A DNA stretch of 64,000 nucleotides from Sorangium cellulosum. GTDB lineage: Bacteria; Myxococcota_A; Polyangia; Polyangiales; Polyangiaceae. The notes below the pieces were generated by a model that was given only the letters and a program-made list of their open reading frames with translations, was not told the DNA's origin and searched no databases. A program made the position numbers and the translations under genes. Positions 9,105-18,141 of the stretch are shown here, piece after piece (within the stretch, counting starts at the first letter, position 1; the number at the start of each line of letters is the position of its first letter). The stretch is from positions 3,286,001 to 3,350,000 of the forward strand of contig NZ_CP012673.1 in NCBI RefSeq assembly GCF_002950945.1. Reading direction: 5' to 3'.

Positions 9105-12100
9105 CGCGCACCGCCGGGCGTACCGCGCCGCCGCGCGCGGAAGGTGAGGGCGAAGGCGGCGAGCAGGGCCGCCGCGGCGCCCGCGCCGGAGCCCGGGGGA
9201 GGGGGCTTGGCGAGGTCGCATCCGCAGCCGCGGGGCGGCCTGACCTCGGGCAGGCGCGGCTCGACGTGGGGGTCGCCGAGGGCGGCGTCGTTGCCGGAGA
9301 CGATGAAGCTCGCCCAGTAAAAAGGGTGCGCGCGCTCCGGGCTGGCCAGCATGGCGAGCTGGGCCTGGCGCAGGGCCTCGCCGCGTCCGCCGCCGGCGAG
9401 CAGCCGCTGATAGTAGGCCTGCATGAGCTCGAGGGTGGCGTCGTCCCTGACGTTCCACAGGCTCATGACCTGGGTCTCTGCGCCGGCCATGACGAGCGCG
9501 CGCCGCAGGCCATGGACGCCGTCGCCGCTGTGCGTCTCGCCGACGCCGGTCTCGCAGGCGGCGAGGACGACGAGCTGGGTGCCGTTCAGGTCGAGCTGCG
9601 AGGCCTCGAGCGCGGTGAGGATGCCGTCGTCGCTGCCGCTGCTCCGCCGGTTGGCGCCCGCGAAGGCCAGCCCCGAGCGGAGCAGGGGGTCCTCGATGGG
9701 CGGGAGCGCGCCCCCCCGGAGGCCCGATCCGCGTGAGCCGAAGTCCAGAGGGGTTGGCGGCGGCGGGGCGTGGAGCCTCTTCTGGTCGGGCAGGAAGAAG
9801 CCGTGTGTCACGATGTGGAGCACACGCGGGCCGTGCAGCGCCTTGACCGCGGCCTCGGTCGCCTCGGCGCCGAGCAGCACCTTCGCCGCGCCGAGCTGCT
9901 CGCCCACCGCGCGCCCCTCCTGGACGGCCGAAGCAAGCGGCCGAAACCGCACCACGCCCGTCGCCTCGGAAGATGGATCCGCCTCGGCGCTCCGGGCGCC
10001 GTAGAGCCGTGCCAGATCGAGCCGCGTCGTGGAGGGCGGATCTACCGTGGCGCTAGGCAACGACGACACCAGCGGGCCGTCGTAGTCCGGCGCGGCGAGG
10101 ACGACGGCGCCCTGCCGCGAGGGCGCGCTCGCCCGCAGGCGCACGAGATCGCGCCCGCTCGGCAGGTAGGTGAAGGCGTAGCGCTCGACGAGGTAACGGT
10201 CGTCCTCGTCGACGAGCGCGCCGAACGGCACCAGGTTGAGCGCGCCGTCGGGGCTGAGCAGGACCCGCCGTGTGGGGCCGAGCAGGCGGCGGATCGGCTG
10301 CATGACGAGGGCGTCGAGGGCGCGGGCGGGCGGCCGGGGGTCGCTCGCGGGGCGGGCGAGCGCGCTGCGGAGCTCGTGGACGGCGCCCTCGATGCGCTCG
10401 GCCTCGCCGAGCTCGGCCCAGGTGATCTCGCCGTCGCGCAGCAGCACGTACGCCGCGTAGCGGGGCTTGCTCCACTGGGTCTTGAGCGAGGTCGACCCGG
10501 GATTCAACGGGTGATAGCGGAACAGCTCCACGAGCGCCGCGCCCTCGGGCACGGCGGCCTGCACCTTTGCGAGGTCGATCGGCGAGAGCTCGGCCCGGAC
10601 CTCCGGGCTGCGGCGGCTCACCTCGGCTTCGAGCTGCCGGCGGCTCTCTTCGAGGCGGGCCAGGTGCGCGCGATGATCCTCGATCCGAGCCGGAGCCGGA
10701 CTGGCCTCGTCAGCGCGCGGCTCCTCCGGACCGCGCCAGGTGAGGGCGCTCAGCTCGGCGCTGACGCGGCTCAGCGCGTCGAGCAGCGCGCGATCCTCGG
10801 CGGAGAGGCGACGGCGCAGCGCCGCGAGGCCGTACGCCATGGCGTCGAGCACGCGCCCCTTCCGGCGGACGACCGCGGTGAGCGCGAGGCGCCTGGCCGC
10901 CTCGTCGTCCGGCGCGAAGTGGACATGAAGAGAGACGGCGGCCTCGGTGCTCCGCCGGAGCGCGGCCATGTGCGCGCGCTTCTGCTCGTCCGCTCCGGTG
11001 GTCAGCAAGACCGCAGCCCTGCGGTCCTCGATGGCCAGGGCCAGGGTCATCCTCCGCGTTGCCTCGGCCGTGTCGCCCTGGGCCTGGCGCAAGATCGCGA
11101 TGTTCTGGAGCGATGCCGCCACATGGGGGTGCTCTGGCCCGAGCGCCTCCTCGCGGATCGCCAGCGCTCGGTCGAACAGCGGCGCTGCTCGCGTGGTATC
11201 GCCTCTCGCGCGGTGCAGCAAGGCGAGGTTGCTGAGGGATGTGGCCACGTCGGGGTGCTCTGGCCCGAGCGCCTTCTCGCGGATCGCGAGCGCCCCGTCG
11301 AGCAGCGACGCTGCTGGCGCGTAATCGCCTTGCGCGTAGTGGAGCATGGCGAGGTTGTCGAGGGACGCCGCCACGTCGGGGTGCTCTGGCCCGAGCGCCT
11401 TCTCGCGGATCGCGAGCGCTTGCTTGTACAGCCTCCCTGCTCTCGCGTAGTCGTCTCGCGCATAGTGGAGCATGGCGAGGTTGTTGAGGGACGCCGCCAC
11501 GTCAGGGTGCGCTCGCCCGAGCGCCTTCTCGCGGATCGCGAGCGCCCGGTCGAGCAGCGGCTCCGCTGTCGCGTGATCGCCCTTCGCGTAGTGGAGCATG
11601 GCGAGGTTGTCGAGGGACGCCGCCACGAGACGATGCTCTGGCCCGAGCGCCTTCTCGCGGATCGCGAGCGCGCGCTCGTGCAGCGGCTCTGCGCGCGCGT
11701 AGTCTCCCTTTTTGACGTACAGCTCCGCGAGGTTGTTGAGGGACGTCGCCAATTCAGGGGGCGTTCGTCCGAGCTCCTCCTCGTAGATCGCGAGAGCTTT
11801 CTCGACCAGCGGCTCCGCGCGCGCGTAATCGCCTTTCGCAAGGTGCAAGTCCGCTTTCGTCAGGTGCAGGCCGGCGAGCAGGTCGAGGGACGTCTTTATA
11901 GAGGGATGTGATGGCTCCAGCTCCGTCCTGAAGATGGCGAGCGCTCGCTCGACCAGCGGCTCCGCGCGCGCGTGGTCGCCTTTCGCCCTGTACAGGAGCG
12001 CGAGGTTGTGGAGAGAAGCCGCTACTTCAGGGTGCCACCGCCCCACCGCATCCTCCAAGAGGGTGATCGCTTGCCGCGCCAGGCTTATCGCGGCGTCGAC

Positions 12101-12469
12101 GTTTCCTTGCTGGCGGTGCGCAAGGATCTCTGCATTGAGGCGCTGGACCTCCTCCAGCACGTGCGCAGGCGGGGCCTGGCGCTGTTGCCTCACGACCGTG
12201 CGGATGGTGCCGACCGAGCCGATGAGCGCTCCCACCGCCGCGCTGGCGGCATAGATGACGATCTGCGCGTCGCCCTCGATGGTGCCCTGCCTGGTGCAGC
12301 CGGGCGCGGCGAGCAGCACCGCCAGCCCGAAGGAGACCGTCGCTCGCCACGCGCGCGGCCGCGCGCCGTGGAGCGCTGCGCCCTCCTCTCGCGGGCTCCT
12401 GTGACCTCGTGCTGCGCGCCGGCGCCGTCGCGCGCCTTCCTCCCCGCCGAAAGGCCTCTCACTCGCCAT
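9101..12469 (-). CDS. exported TPR-CHAT protease, lipoprotein with MYXO-CTERM-like tail (copy 1)
   Basis: First gene of the operon 12469 to 3817; 1122 residues. ATG 12469 is chosen because GGAGGAG lies just upstream, although the frame is open further. Order: Arg-rich leader; signal peptide and lipobox (LAVLLAAPGC) near residue 58; about eight 42-residue kinesin-light-chain-like TPRs; linker; CHAT domain with catalytic His889 in HIVTHGFF and Cys972 in LAACETGVGE. The C-terminus is GCGCDLAKPPPPGSG, a hydrophobic helix and FRARRR: the Cys motif, helix and Arg cluster of a MYXO-CTERM sorting tail. The protease is therefore predicted outside the cytoplasm, either anchored or released. One TPR (around residue 230) carries a seven-residue insertion. 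Paired CTGACACGTCAG-like boxes lie 154-187 bp upstream. Confidence 0.88.
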   Translation of the reverse strand: MASERPFGGEEGARRRRRAARGHRSPREEGAALHGARPRAWRATVSFGLAVLLAAPGCTRQGTIEGDAQIVIYAASAAVGALIGSVGTIRTVVRQQRQAPPAHVLEEVQRLNAEILAHRQQGNVDAAISLARQAITLLEDAVGRWHPEVAASLHNLALLYRAKGDHARAEPLVERALAIFRTELEPSHPSIKTSLDLLAGLHLTKADLHLAKGDYARAEPLVEKALAIYEEELGRTPPELATSLNNLAELYVKKGDYARAEPLHERALAIREKALGPEHRLVAASLDNLAMLHYAKGDHATAEPLLDRALAIREKALGRAHPDVAASLNNLAMLHYARDDYARAGRLYKQALAIREKALGPEHPDVAASLDNLAMLHYAQGDYAPAASLLDGALAIREKALGPEHPDVATSLSNLALLHRARGDTTRAAPLFDRALAIREEALGPEHPHVAASLQNIAILRQAQGDTAEATRRMTLALAIEDRRAAVLLTTGADEQKRAHMAALRRSTEAAVSLHVHFAPDDEAARRLALTAVVRRKGRVLDAMAYGLAALRRRLSAEDRALLDALSRVSAELSALTWRGPEEPRADEASPAPARIEDHRAHLARLEESRRQLEAEVSRRSPEVRAELSPIDLAKVQAAVPEGAALVELFRYHPLNPGSTSLKTQWSKPRYAAYVLLRDGEITWAELGEAERIEGAVHELRSALARPASDPRPPARALDALVMQPIRRLLGPTRRVLLSPDGALNLVPFGALVDEDDRYLVERYAFTYLPSGRDLVRLRASAPSRQGAVVLAAPDYDGPLVSSLPSATVDPPSTTRLDLARLYGARSAEADPSSEATGVVRFRPLASAVQEGRAVGEQLGAAKVLLGAEATEAAVKALHGPRVLHIVTHGFFLPDQKRLHAPPPPTPLDFGSRGSGLRGGALPPIEDPLLRSGLAFAGANRRSSGSDDGILTALEASQLDLNGTQLVVLAACETGVGETHSGDGVHGLRRALVMAGAETQVMSLWNVRDDATLELMQAYYQRLLAGGGRGEALRQAQLAMLASPERAHPFYWASFIVSGNDAALGDPHVEPRLPEVRPPRGCGCDLAKPPPPGSGAGAAAALLAAFALTFRARRRGTPGGAR

Positions 12470-12622
12470 CCACCGCTCCTCCGGGCCCCGGACCTGGCAA
12501 GGCTCGTCTCCTTCACGGTATTGCCGGCGCCTCTCCTGCTGCAATTCAGCAATCCCCGCGCCAGGGAGGGCGATCTCCGATCCGGGCGCGCTCCTGTCCA
12601 GGTGGCGCGCCCCTCGCCGTCG

Positions 12623-12656
12623 CTGACACGTCAGCGGCGCCGCGCTGGCGCGTCAG
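12623..12656. promoter_or_regulatory. paired CTGACACGTCAG-type boxes
   Basis: CTGACACGTCAG at 12623-12634 and CTGGCGCGTCAG at 12645-12656, 22 bp from start to start, i.e. two helical turns. They lie 154 bp upstream of the TPR-CHAT copy 1 ATG and 240 bp upstream of the CHAT-TM ATG. Equivalent pairs precede other caspase genes at 19150-19197, 32343-32375 and 36478-36510. A dimeric regulator binding on one face of the helix is inferred. Confidence 0.55.
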
Positions 12657-12752
12657 GGCGCGGTGGTTGCGCCTGTGCGCCGGCGGCGGGGCTCACCGCG
12701 CGGCCGCCGCACAGGGAGGCATCATGAGAGTCGCGCTGACGCACGGCGAGAC

Positions 12753-12796
12753 GTGATCGTTCGATCAAGCCGGTCGATCCGTTCGATCGATCCGCG
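12753..12796. repeat. GATCGTTCGATC-rich block, copy A
   Basis: A 44-bp block with GTGATCGTTCGATC near its start and GTTCGATCGATCCGCG at its end. A closely similar 42-bp block, in the same plus-strand orientation, is at 19057-19098. Both lie in upstream regions of caspase genes together with the CTGAC boxes. Confidence 0.5.
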
Positions 12797-12882
12797 CGCA
12801 GGCCGTGGCCGCGACCGGCGCTGGCTCCTCGCCCGCGTGCGCCGGGCGCCGTTCCCCTCGCCGCCGCGGGGCCCTCAGCGGT

Positions 12883-12888
12883 TATGCT
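12883..12888 (+). promoter_or_regulatory. candidate -10 element for a leaderless transcript
   Basis: TATGCT ends 6 nt before ATG 12895 and there is no Shine-Dalgarno sequence, so transcription probably starts at the A of the start codon. Confidence 0.5.
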
Positions 12889-12894
12889 TCCTTC

Positions 12895-13773
12895 ATGAGA
12901 ACTTCGCCGAGCGCCCGGGGCGAGGAACGGCCGGTCACCATCCTGTTCCTGGCCTCCAACCCGAAGGCGACCGATCGGCTGGAGCTCGATCGCGAGCTCC
13001 GCGCCATCGAACGAAGGCTCACGTCGTCCCGGCACCGGGCCTCGCTGGAGCTCCTCTCGCGGTGGGCCGTCGAGCCCGACGACCTGCAGCGCGCCCTGCT
13101 CGAGGTCGAGCCGAGCGTCGTTCACTTCAGCGCTCACGGCACGAAGGGCGAGGCGCTGCTCCTCCACGACGGCGCGGGCAATACCGCGCCCGTCAGCAAG
13201 GAGGCGCTGGCGGATCTCTTCGGGATCCTCAAGGACCGGATCCGCGTCGTCGTGCTCAACGCCTGCCACTCTCGACCGCAGGCAGAGGCCATCGTCCAGC
13301 ACATCGACTGTGCGATCGGCATGTCGCGCGCGGTCGGCGACGACGCCGCGCTCGAGTTCTCCGCCGCGTTCTATCAGGCGATCGGCCACGGCCGATCGGT
13401 CGCGCAGGCCTTCCAGCTGGGGCTGAACGCCTTGAAGCTCAAGGACATCCCCGAGGAGGACACGCCGGCGCTCCTCGCGCGCGCCGGCGTCGACCCGGCT
13501 CAGGTCTTCCTCGTCGGCGAGCCGGCGCCCAGGCCCACGCCCGCTCCGCCCCCCGCCGCGCCGCCGGCGGAGCGGTGGCCGCTGCCCACGATCCTCCTCT
13601 CGGTCTTCGGGCTCGTCTGCCTCGGCGTGCTGGCGGCGACCTTCCTGCGATCCGCGCCGGCGACCCCCGCGCAGGACGCCGCGGCGCCGCCGCCGTCGGT
13701 CGCGCCGGCGTCGGTGACCGCCGGCGCGCCCGGCGGCGCGATCAGCCCAGCCGCTTCAGGAGCACGGCGATGA
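12895..13773 (+). CDS. CHAT protease with C-terminal membrane anchor
   Basis: A 292-residue protein. The CHAT domain occupies about residues 12-205: VTILFLASNPK at its first strand, catalytic His81 in VVHFSAHG, catalytic Cys124 in VVLNACHS. It is the closest relative in the window of the EAD-CHAT protein at 2001, but it lacks the death-like domain. Instead it has a Pro/Ala-rich linker (about 208-228), a transmembrane helix at about 233-255 (PTILLSVFGLVCLGVLAATF) and a disordered tail. The protease faces the cytoplasm if the tail is outside. ATG 12895 is supported by TATGCT 6 nt upstream. The last 32 bp overlap, tail to tail, the minus-strand membrane gene ending at 13742. Confidence 0.82.
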   Translation: MRTSPSARGEERPVTILFLASNPKATDRLELDRELRAIERRLTSSRHRASLELLSRWAVEPDDLQRALLEVEPSVVHFSAHGTKGEALLLHDGAGNTAPVSKEALADLFGILKDRIRVVVLNACHSRPQAEAIVQHIDCAIGMSRAVGDDAALEFSAAFYQAIGHGRSVAQAFQLGLNALKLKDIPEEDTPALLARAGVDPAQVFLVGEPAPRPTPAPPPAAPPAERWPLPTILLSVFGLVCLGVLAATFLRSAPATPAQDAAAPPPSVAPASVTAGAPGGAISPAASGARR

Positions 13774-14128
13774 CCGATCGCAGGGTGTCGCTGTCGAGCG
13801 ACGCGGCGAGCGTCAGGAGGACGTCGGTCGCCACCTTCTCGCGCCAGAGCCCGAGCATGGCCCGTATCAGGCCGAACATCGAGACGCCGAGGCCGGCGAA
13901 CGCCTCCTTGACGAAGCCGGTGCCCTCGGTGGCGCGCAAGGCCGCCCAGAGCGCGGCGACGAACAGGACCATGAGCATCACCACACACACGGCGAAGTAA
14001 GCCTCGCTGGTGCGCCCCACCTGCCGCAGCTGCTCGCGCAGGCGCTCGACGTCGAGCGGAGCTCGCTCGGCGTCCCCGAGGTGGATGGGTTCGACATACA
14101 GCGCCAGAACGGAGCGAAGCCTCTTCAT
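13742..14128 (-). CDS. two-helix membrane protein, last gene of the caspase operon
   Basis: A 128-residue protein with a charged N-terminal amphipathic part (VERLREQLRQVGR), a strong helix at about 44-66 (YFAVCVVMLMVLFVAALWAALR) and a second weaker one at about 74-94 (KEAFAGLGVSMFGLIRAM), then a helical tail. Its ATG (14128) overlaps the stop of the divergent caspase-like gene as ATGA, so the two are co-translated. The organisation recalls small two-TM partners of bacterial death-domain systems, but I cannot assign a named family. A role as membrane effector or anchor for the upstream protease is inferred from coupling alone. Its 3' end overlaps the convergent CHAT-TM gene by 32 bp. Confidence 0.6.
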   Translation of the reverse strand: MKRLRSVLALYVEPIHLGDAERAPLDVERLREQLRQVGRTSEAYFAVCVVMLMVLFVAALWAALRATEGTGFVKEAFAGLGVSMFGLIRAMLGLWREKVATDVLLTLAASLDSDTLRSVIAVLLKRLG

Positions 14129-15066
14129 AACCGCCTGTCCAGGACCGCCTCGCTGAGCCGGATCATCACGTCCGTGTACCGCGCCGGCTCACGATGGAGA
14201 TCTCGAATGATGTACTTGTAGCGAACCATGCGGAACGACAGCATCGCGGGCCGCTCGTTCACGACGACGAGGCAAGCCCCGCGGCGGCGCTTGATCGCCT
14301 CGCCGAGGATGATCGAGTTGCACACCGACAGGTCGATCACCCCGTCGAAGCCGTCCGGCACCGCCTCCACGACGTCGCCGACAGGGTGGAGCCGCTCCGA
14401 CAGCTCCACGGCGGGGCCGCCGCGGAGCGCCCGCGGGAACGCCTCCTCGACGGCGACGCGCGTGAGGCGCAGCGGGGGCGCCGGCGCGCCGTCGGGGCCG
14501 GGCGGCGCCGGATTCCGCGGGCCCTCGTAGTGGAGCCGCGTCGGCTCGAGCGCGTCGTTGAGGGCCGCCGCCAGCGACGCGCAGAGCGCGGCCGGATCCC
14601 TGCCGGCCGCGGCGCCCGGCGCGAGGAGGTCGGGCTGCTTCGCGCCGAGGTGCTCCTTCAGGTGCCTCGTCACCGCGCACGAAGGGCGCGCGAGCGCAGC
14701 CACGATCTCGCCGGCGTCGACGATGTCGCCGGGCAAGATCGGCGGAAAGCGCCAGTGCGCGACGAGCGTGACCGCGGCGTGGCGCGCGAGCAGCGCCCGC
14801 AGGTCGGCCAGCGTCACGCCCGTGGCCACGGTGACGCCGTGCGCCCGCGCGTCCGACGCGACGCGCTCGACCAGGCCCGCCAGCGGGCCGTAGTGGTCGT
14901 CCCACAGCACCTCGCGGCGGAGCGCGGGCAAGCGCCTCGCCACGCTCCTCGCGAAGTCCTTCGGCGCCCCCTCCGCGAGGTCGCCGAAGAACTCCGCCTT
15001 CGTGAGCGGGATCGCGAGCGCCAGCGCGCAGTCAGCCGGGCTGACGCGCCGTTCCCTGAGCGCCAT
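14125..15066 (-). CDS. divergent caspase-like (CHAT-like) protein
   Basis: A 313-residue protein without signal peptide or membrane helix. Two features suggest a diverged caspase fold: a hydrophobic strand ending in a His (AAVTLVAHWRF, His104) and, about 145 residues later, a strand ending in a Cys (FDGVIDLSVCNS, Cys249), followed by a helix (ILGEAIK) and another strand (ACLVVVNE). This is the order and local pattern of HFSGHG and LNACSS in the CHAT proteins nearby. The spacing is longer than in the compact CHATs. Start ATG 15066 has GAGGA 9 nt upstream and overlaps the end of the large lipoprotein gene by 35 bp; it is coupled by ATGA to the two-TM gene. The catalytic assignment is inference; a different hydrolase fold is possible. 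Confidence 0.5.
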   Translation of the reverse strand: MALRERRVSPADCALALAIPLTKAEFFGDLAEGAPKDFARSVARRLPALRREVLWDDHYGPLAGLVERVASDARAHGVTVATGVTLADLRALLARHAAVTLVAHWRFPPILPGDIVDAGEIVAALARPSCAVTRHLKEHLGAKQPDLLAPGAAAGRDPAALCASLAAALNDALEPTRLHYEGPRNPAPPGPDGAPAPPLRLTRVAVEEAFPRALRGGPAVELSERLHPVGDVVEAVPDGFDGVIDLSVCNSIILGEAIKRRRGACLVVVNERPAMLSFRMVRYKYIIRDLHREPARYTDVMIRLSEAVLDRRL

Positions 15067-17962
15067 CGCCGCGGTCCTCGAGCACCACGCCGTCGTGCTT
15101 CATCTCGTCGACCCAGACCTCCACCTTGCCGTCCGGATCGATGCGCTGGAGCTCCCGGTGAAAGTCCCGGGTGAGCTGCTCGAAGGTCGCCGGCGCTGCG
15201 CTGCGCTCCCGGCTCACCACGCGCCGCAGGCGCTCGACGAGGAGCTTCGTGGACTCCGTGAGCCGGCCGAACAGCATGCGGATGCGCACGGTCAGGGATC
15301 CTCGCGCCGGCCTGGCCACCGGGATGTCCACGTCGATGGCGATGCGCTGCGCGCCGCCCTGCAGGCGCACGACCCGCGGCTCGCCGATCTTCGCCCGGCT
15401 CAGATCGCACTCCTCCCGGAACACCTCGCCGAGGCGCTTCGCCGATCCCTCCTCGACGTGCACGGTCACCGCCCTCCGGCTCGCCTTTTCCCGCAGCGGG
15501 ATGGTCTTCACGAGCGCGTGGGCCTCGTCGGGGGACATGCGCTCGATATGGATGATCATGGGCTCCTTCCCGCCCCGCGCCTTCGCCGCGCTCCTCAGGA
15601 GGTCGGTCACGTCGGACAGGCTCGACACCTGGTAGCTCGACCGCCTGCCGCGGATCGCCACGTCCAGCGCGCCGCCGCGTCGCGTGACCACCGCCGCCGG
15701 CGCGTCGTCGCCGCTGAAGAGATCCACGAGCTCGCTCTGCGCGGCGCTGGGGCGCTCCCCCGTCGCGCGCCAGCCGCCGAGCTGCCGCTTGTGCACCGCG
15801 GTGGTGTCGTCGAGCGTGAACCCACGCGACGAGGGCGCCCGCGGCCCCTCGGGGAGCGCCAGCGCGACCTGCCGCGACCGGGCGGGCGGCGGGGCCGCGC
15901 CCTTCCCGCCGGTGCGGAGGACTTCGCTCACCTTCCCGAGATCGAACGGGTTCAAGACGGCGACCTTGCTCGCGCCTTCCTGGATGACCTCGACATGATC
16001 CGGCGCGACGTGGGGGCTGAAGCGGAAGCGCGCGACGCGCGCGTCGAGGTTGTGGCCGCCGACGGCGTCGTTCAGCGGCACCTCGTTCCACGAGACGACC
16101 GCGGTGGGCGTGTGGATCCACGTGCCCTTCCGCAAGGTCGCCGCCTTGACATAACGGTTCTTCACCGCGTCGAGGTCGGTGATCCGGCGCAGCAGCTGGC
16201 CGATGAGCTCGGGCTTGTCGCCGAGCTCCGGCGCGAGCGCGCGCGTGAGGATGACCCCGACCTCCTCCCCCGCCTCGCGCGGGAGCGCGATGTCCGAGGC
16301 GAGCTGGTCGAGCGCGGCGTCGCCGGACCCGGCGCCGAGCGTGCGCAGCCGGGAGGCCATGTTGGCGAGCATCGCCGCGGCGCCGCGCTGGATCCGGATC
16401 CGCCTCTCCTCCGGCTCGGCCGCGGTGAGCTCGGCGAAGCCGCGCTTCGTGGCCTCGAGCAGCTCGTCATTCGAGGCGTCGCGCAGGCCCTTCAGGAGCT
16501 TGAGCGTCTCTTCCTTGAGGACCCGCCGCTGCGCGTCGCTCGCCACCCTCGGCGCCGGCGCGCGCGTGGGCACCTCGAAGCGCCGGAAGAGCTGGTAGAA
16601 CGCGGCGTACTGCGCGACGCGGACCAGGTTCGGGTCGTTCATCTCCCGGAAATAGCCGTAGGCCTCGTCCTCGTACGTGTCCGTCGGCTTCTCCGGGGCG
16701 ATGTAGGTGACCGGGAGCGCGCCGGTGCTGCGGAACGTGATCAGCTCGTGGCTGCCGAAGTCGAGCGCCGCGCCCATGCCGTACGTGTTCCAGTTGAACG
16801 TGAGCGACTGCGCGCCGACGTGCGAGGCCAGCGGGGCGGGAAAGGGCCAGCGGGGCGGGTCGGGGTAATCGAAGTTGTCGTACCGGGTGAGCCCGTTGTT
16901 CGACCACGACTTGAGCAGCTGATCGGTGATGTTGAGCAGGCTGCCGTACTCGGTGTCGATGAGCTCGGGGCTCAGGTAGATGGGCGCCCAGTCCCGCTTC
17001 CCGTCGAACCTTCCGGCGAGGAAGCTGTTGCGCTCGTAGCTCTGCCCGAGCTCGGTCTGCTTCACCGCCGCGAGCATCGCGAGCGTCTCCGTGCGCAGCG
17101 GCGGGAGGACGTCGACGCCGACGCTCCGCTCGCGGCCGAGCACGACCAGCGCCTGCCCGCTGGCGGCGGCCCCGACCAGGATGTCGGACTCCAGCGCGAA
17201 CTGGCGGGCCTCCACGGCCGAGTCCTCGAACGGGCGATCGCGCGGGATGACCCACGCCACGAGCCCCGGGCTGTCGCTGAGGTAGACGCCCGGCTCGCCG
17301 CGCTGCACGAGGGTCTCGAGCGGGGCCTCGGGGCCGCCGTCGATCGGCGAGAATCGCTCGCTCGCATCGAAGACCCACTGCTGCAGCTCGGCCGCCGTGA
17401 CCTGGAGGTCGAGCACGTCGCTCTCCCGCCGCGCGGGCGGCGCGCTCGGGATCCCGAGGACGTACGCCTTGTAGGCGGTCTGGAAGAGGAGCCTCTGGAA
17501 CCCGCCGACGACCTCGGCGAGCTGCGCCTCGTCGAGCCTGGGGAGCGTGGCGACCACGTCCCGCGTCCAGCCGTCGTACCCCACGCGGTGGTAACACGCG
17601 TGCGGCTTCACGAGCAGCCCGGGAGCGGCCTCCTTGATGTCCTTGAAGGTGACGCCGGGCGGGGGCTCGGCGAGGATGAGGGTGCGGACCCCCTCGGGGG
17701 ACGCGTCGGACAGGGCCACGCCCTGGATGTGGTACGGGTAGGCGCCGCGAAAGCGGCGCCAGTCGGCGTGGTGCGCGGCGGGGCTGAGCCCGCAAGCCCG
17801 CGTGTCCACGGCGGCGCCCGCGGGGGCGGCTGCAGGCGGCACGGCCGCGCAGCCGCCGAGCGCGCCGAGGGCGAGCGCGAACAGCACGAGCAGCGATGGT
17901 TGGATCGATCGTGGCGTCCTGTGAGGCAGTCTGGATCGCGCGGTCTGTACGTGGTGGAACAT
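15032..17962 (-). CDS. large lipoprotein of unknown function in the caspase operon
   Basis: A 976-residue protein. ATG 17962 is chosen because GGAGGGG precedes it; the frame is open further upstream but only as a shadow. The signal peptide SLLVLFALALGALGGC ends in a lipobox. Residues about 40-560 are a globular region rich in aromatic residues (for example RYDNFDYPDPPRWPFP and NWNTYGMGAALDFGSHELI). After this come helical and beta segments to a C-terminus rich in Arg/Val. I recognise no enzyme motif. It sits between the C14 caspase (179-bp gap) and the divergent caspase-like gene (35-bp overlap), so a role as extracytoplasmic sensor or substrate is possible but unproven. Confidence 0.65.
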   Translation of the reverse strand: MFHHVQTARSRLPHRTPRSIQPSLLVLFALALGALGGCAAVPPAAAPAGAAVDTRACGLSPAAHHADWRRFRGAYPYHIQGVALSDASPEGVRTLILAEPPPGVTFKDIKEAAPGLLVKPHACYHRVGYDGWTRDVVATLPRLDEAQLAEVVGGFQRLLFQTAYKAYVLGIPSAPPARRESDVLDLQVTAAELQQWVFDASERFSPIDGGPEAPLETLVQRGEPGVYLSDSPGLVAWVIPRDRPFEDSAVEARQFALESDILVGAAASGQALVVLGRERSVGVDVLPPLRTETLAMLAAVKQTELGQSYERNSFLAGRFDGKRDWAPIYLSPELIDTEYGSLLNITDQLLKSWSNNGLTRYDNFDYPDPPRWPFPAPLASHVGAQSLTFNWNTYGMGAALDFGSHELITFRSTGALPVTYIAPEKPTDTYEDEAYGYFREMNDPNLVRVAQYAAFYQLFRRFEVPTRAPAPRVASDAQRRVLKEETLKLLKGLRDASNDELLEATKRGFAELTAAEPEERRIRIQRGAAAMLANMASRLRTLGAGSGDAALDQLASDIALPREAGEEVGVILTRALAPELGDKPELIGQLLRRITDLDAVKNRYVKAATLRKGTWIHTPTAVVSWNEVPLNDAVGGHNLDARVARFRFSPHVAPDHVEVIQEGASKVAVLNPFDLGKVSEVLRTGGKGAAPPPARSRQVALALPEGPRAPSSRGFTLDDTTAVHKRQLGGWRATGERPSAAQSELVDLFSGDDAPAAVVTRRGGALDVAIRGRRSSYQVSSLSDVTDLLRSAAKARGGKEPMIIHIERMSPDEAHALVKTIPLREKASRRAVTVHVEEGSAKRLGEVFREECDLSRAKIGEPRVVRLQGGAQRIAIDVDIPVARPARGSLTVRIRMLFGRLTESTKLLVERLRRVVSRERSAAPATFEQLTRDFHRELQRIDPDGKVEVWVDEMKHDGVVLEDRGDGAQGTARQPG

Positions 17963-18141
17963 GGGTGAGGCCCCTCCGGCGCAAGCGATGACGAGACGGA
18001 GCAACACGAGCAACACGAGCAACATGTCAATCGAGTCGACGCGAGGCGGGGCGCTCCGGGGGAGCGCCGCGCGAGGGCGCGGCATGGCCGCGAGAGAGCG
18101 CGGGTGATCGGCGCGGGCTTGAGCCGCCGCGGCGCCGCCGA

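Larger units (their letters stand above)
12470..12894. other. divergent regulatory region between two CHAT transcription units
   Basis: 425 bp without a gene, separating TPR-CHAT copy 1 (leftward) from the CHAT-TM gene (rightward). It holds two CTGACACGTCAG-type boxes (12623-12656), a GATCGTTCGATC-rich block (12753-12796) and a -10-like TATGCT (12883-12888). Confidence 0.6.

Noticed and set aside
6489..9320. Long plus-strand open frame opposite the TPR-CHAT genes (also 9770-11911, 33321-35000)
   Set aside because: Product is a mirror of the TPR repeats with Arg/Glu-rich nonsense composition; the minus strand has the domains and catalytic motifs.
9105..9458. Longer N-terminus of TPR-CHAT copy 2
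   Set aside because: The extra 118 codons are an out-of-frame reading of the end of copy 1; GTG 9104 with the GTGA overlap leads directly into a signal peptide.
15002..17968. 988-codon plus-strand frame opposite the large lipoprotein
   Set aside because: Antisense shadow caused by high GC; the minus strand has a ribosome binding site, lipobox and normal composition.
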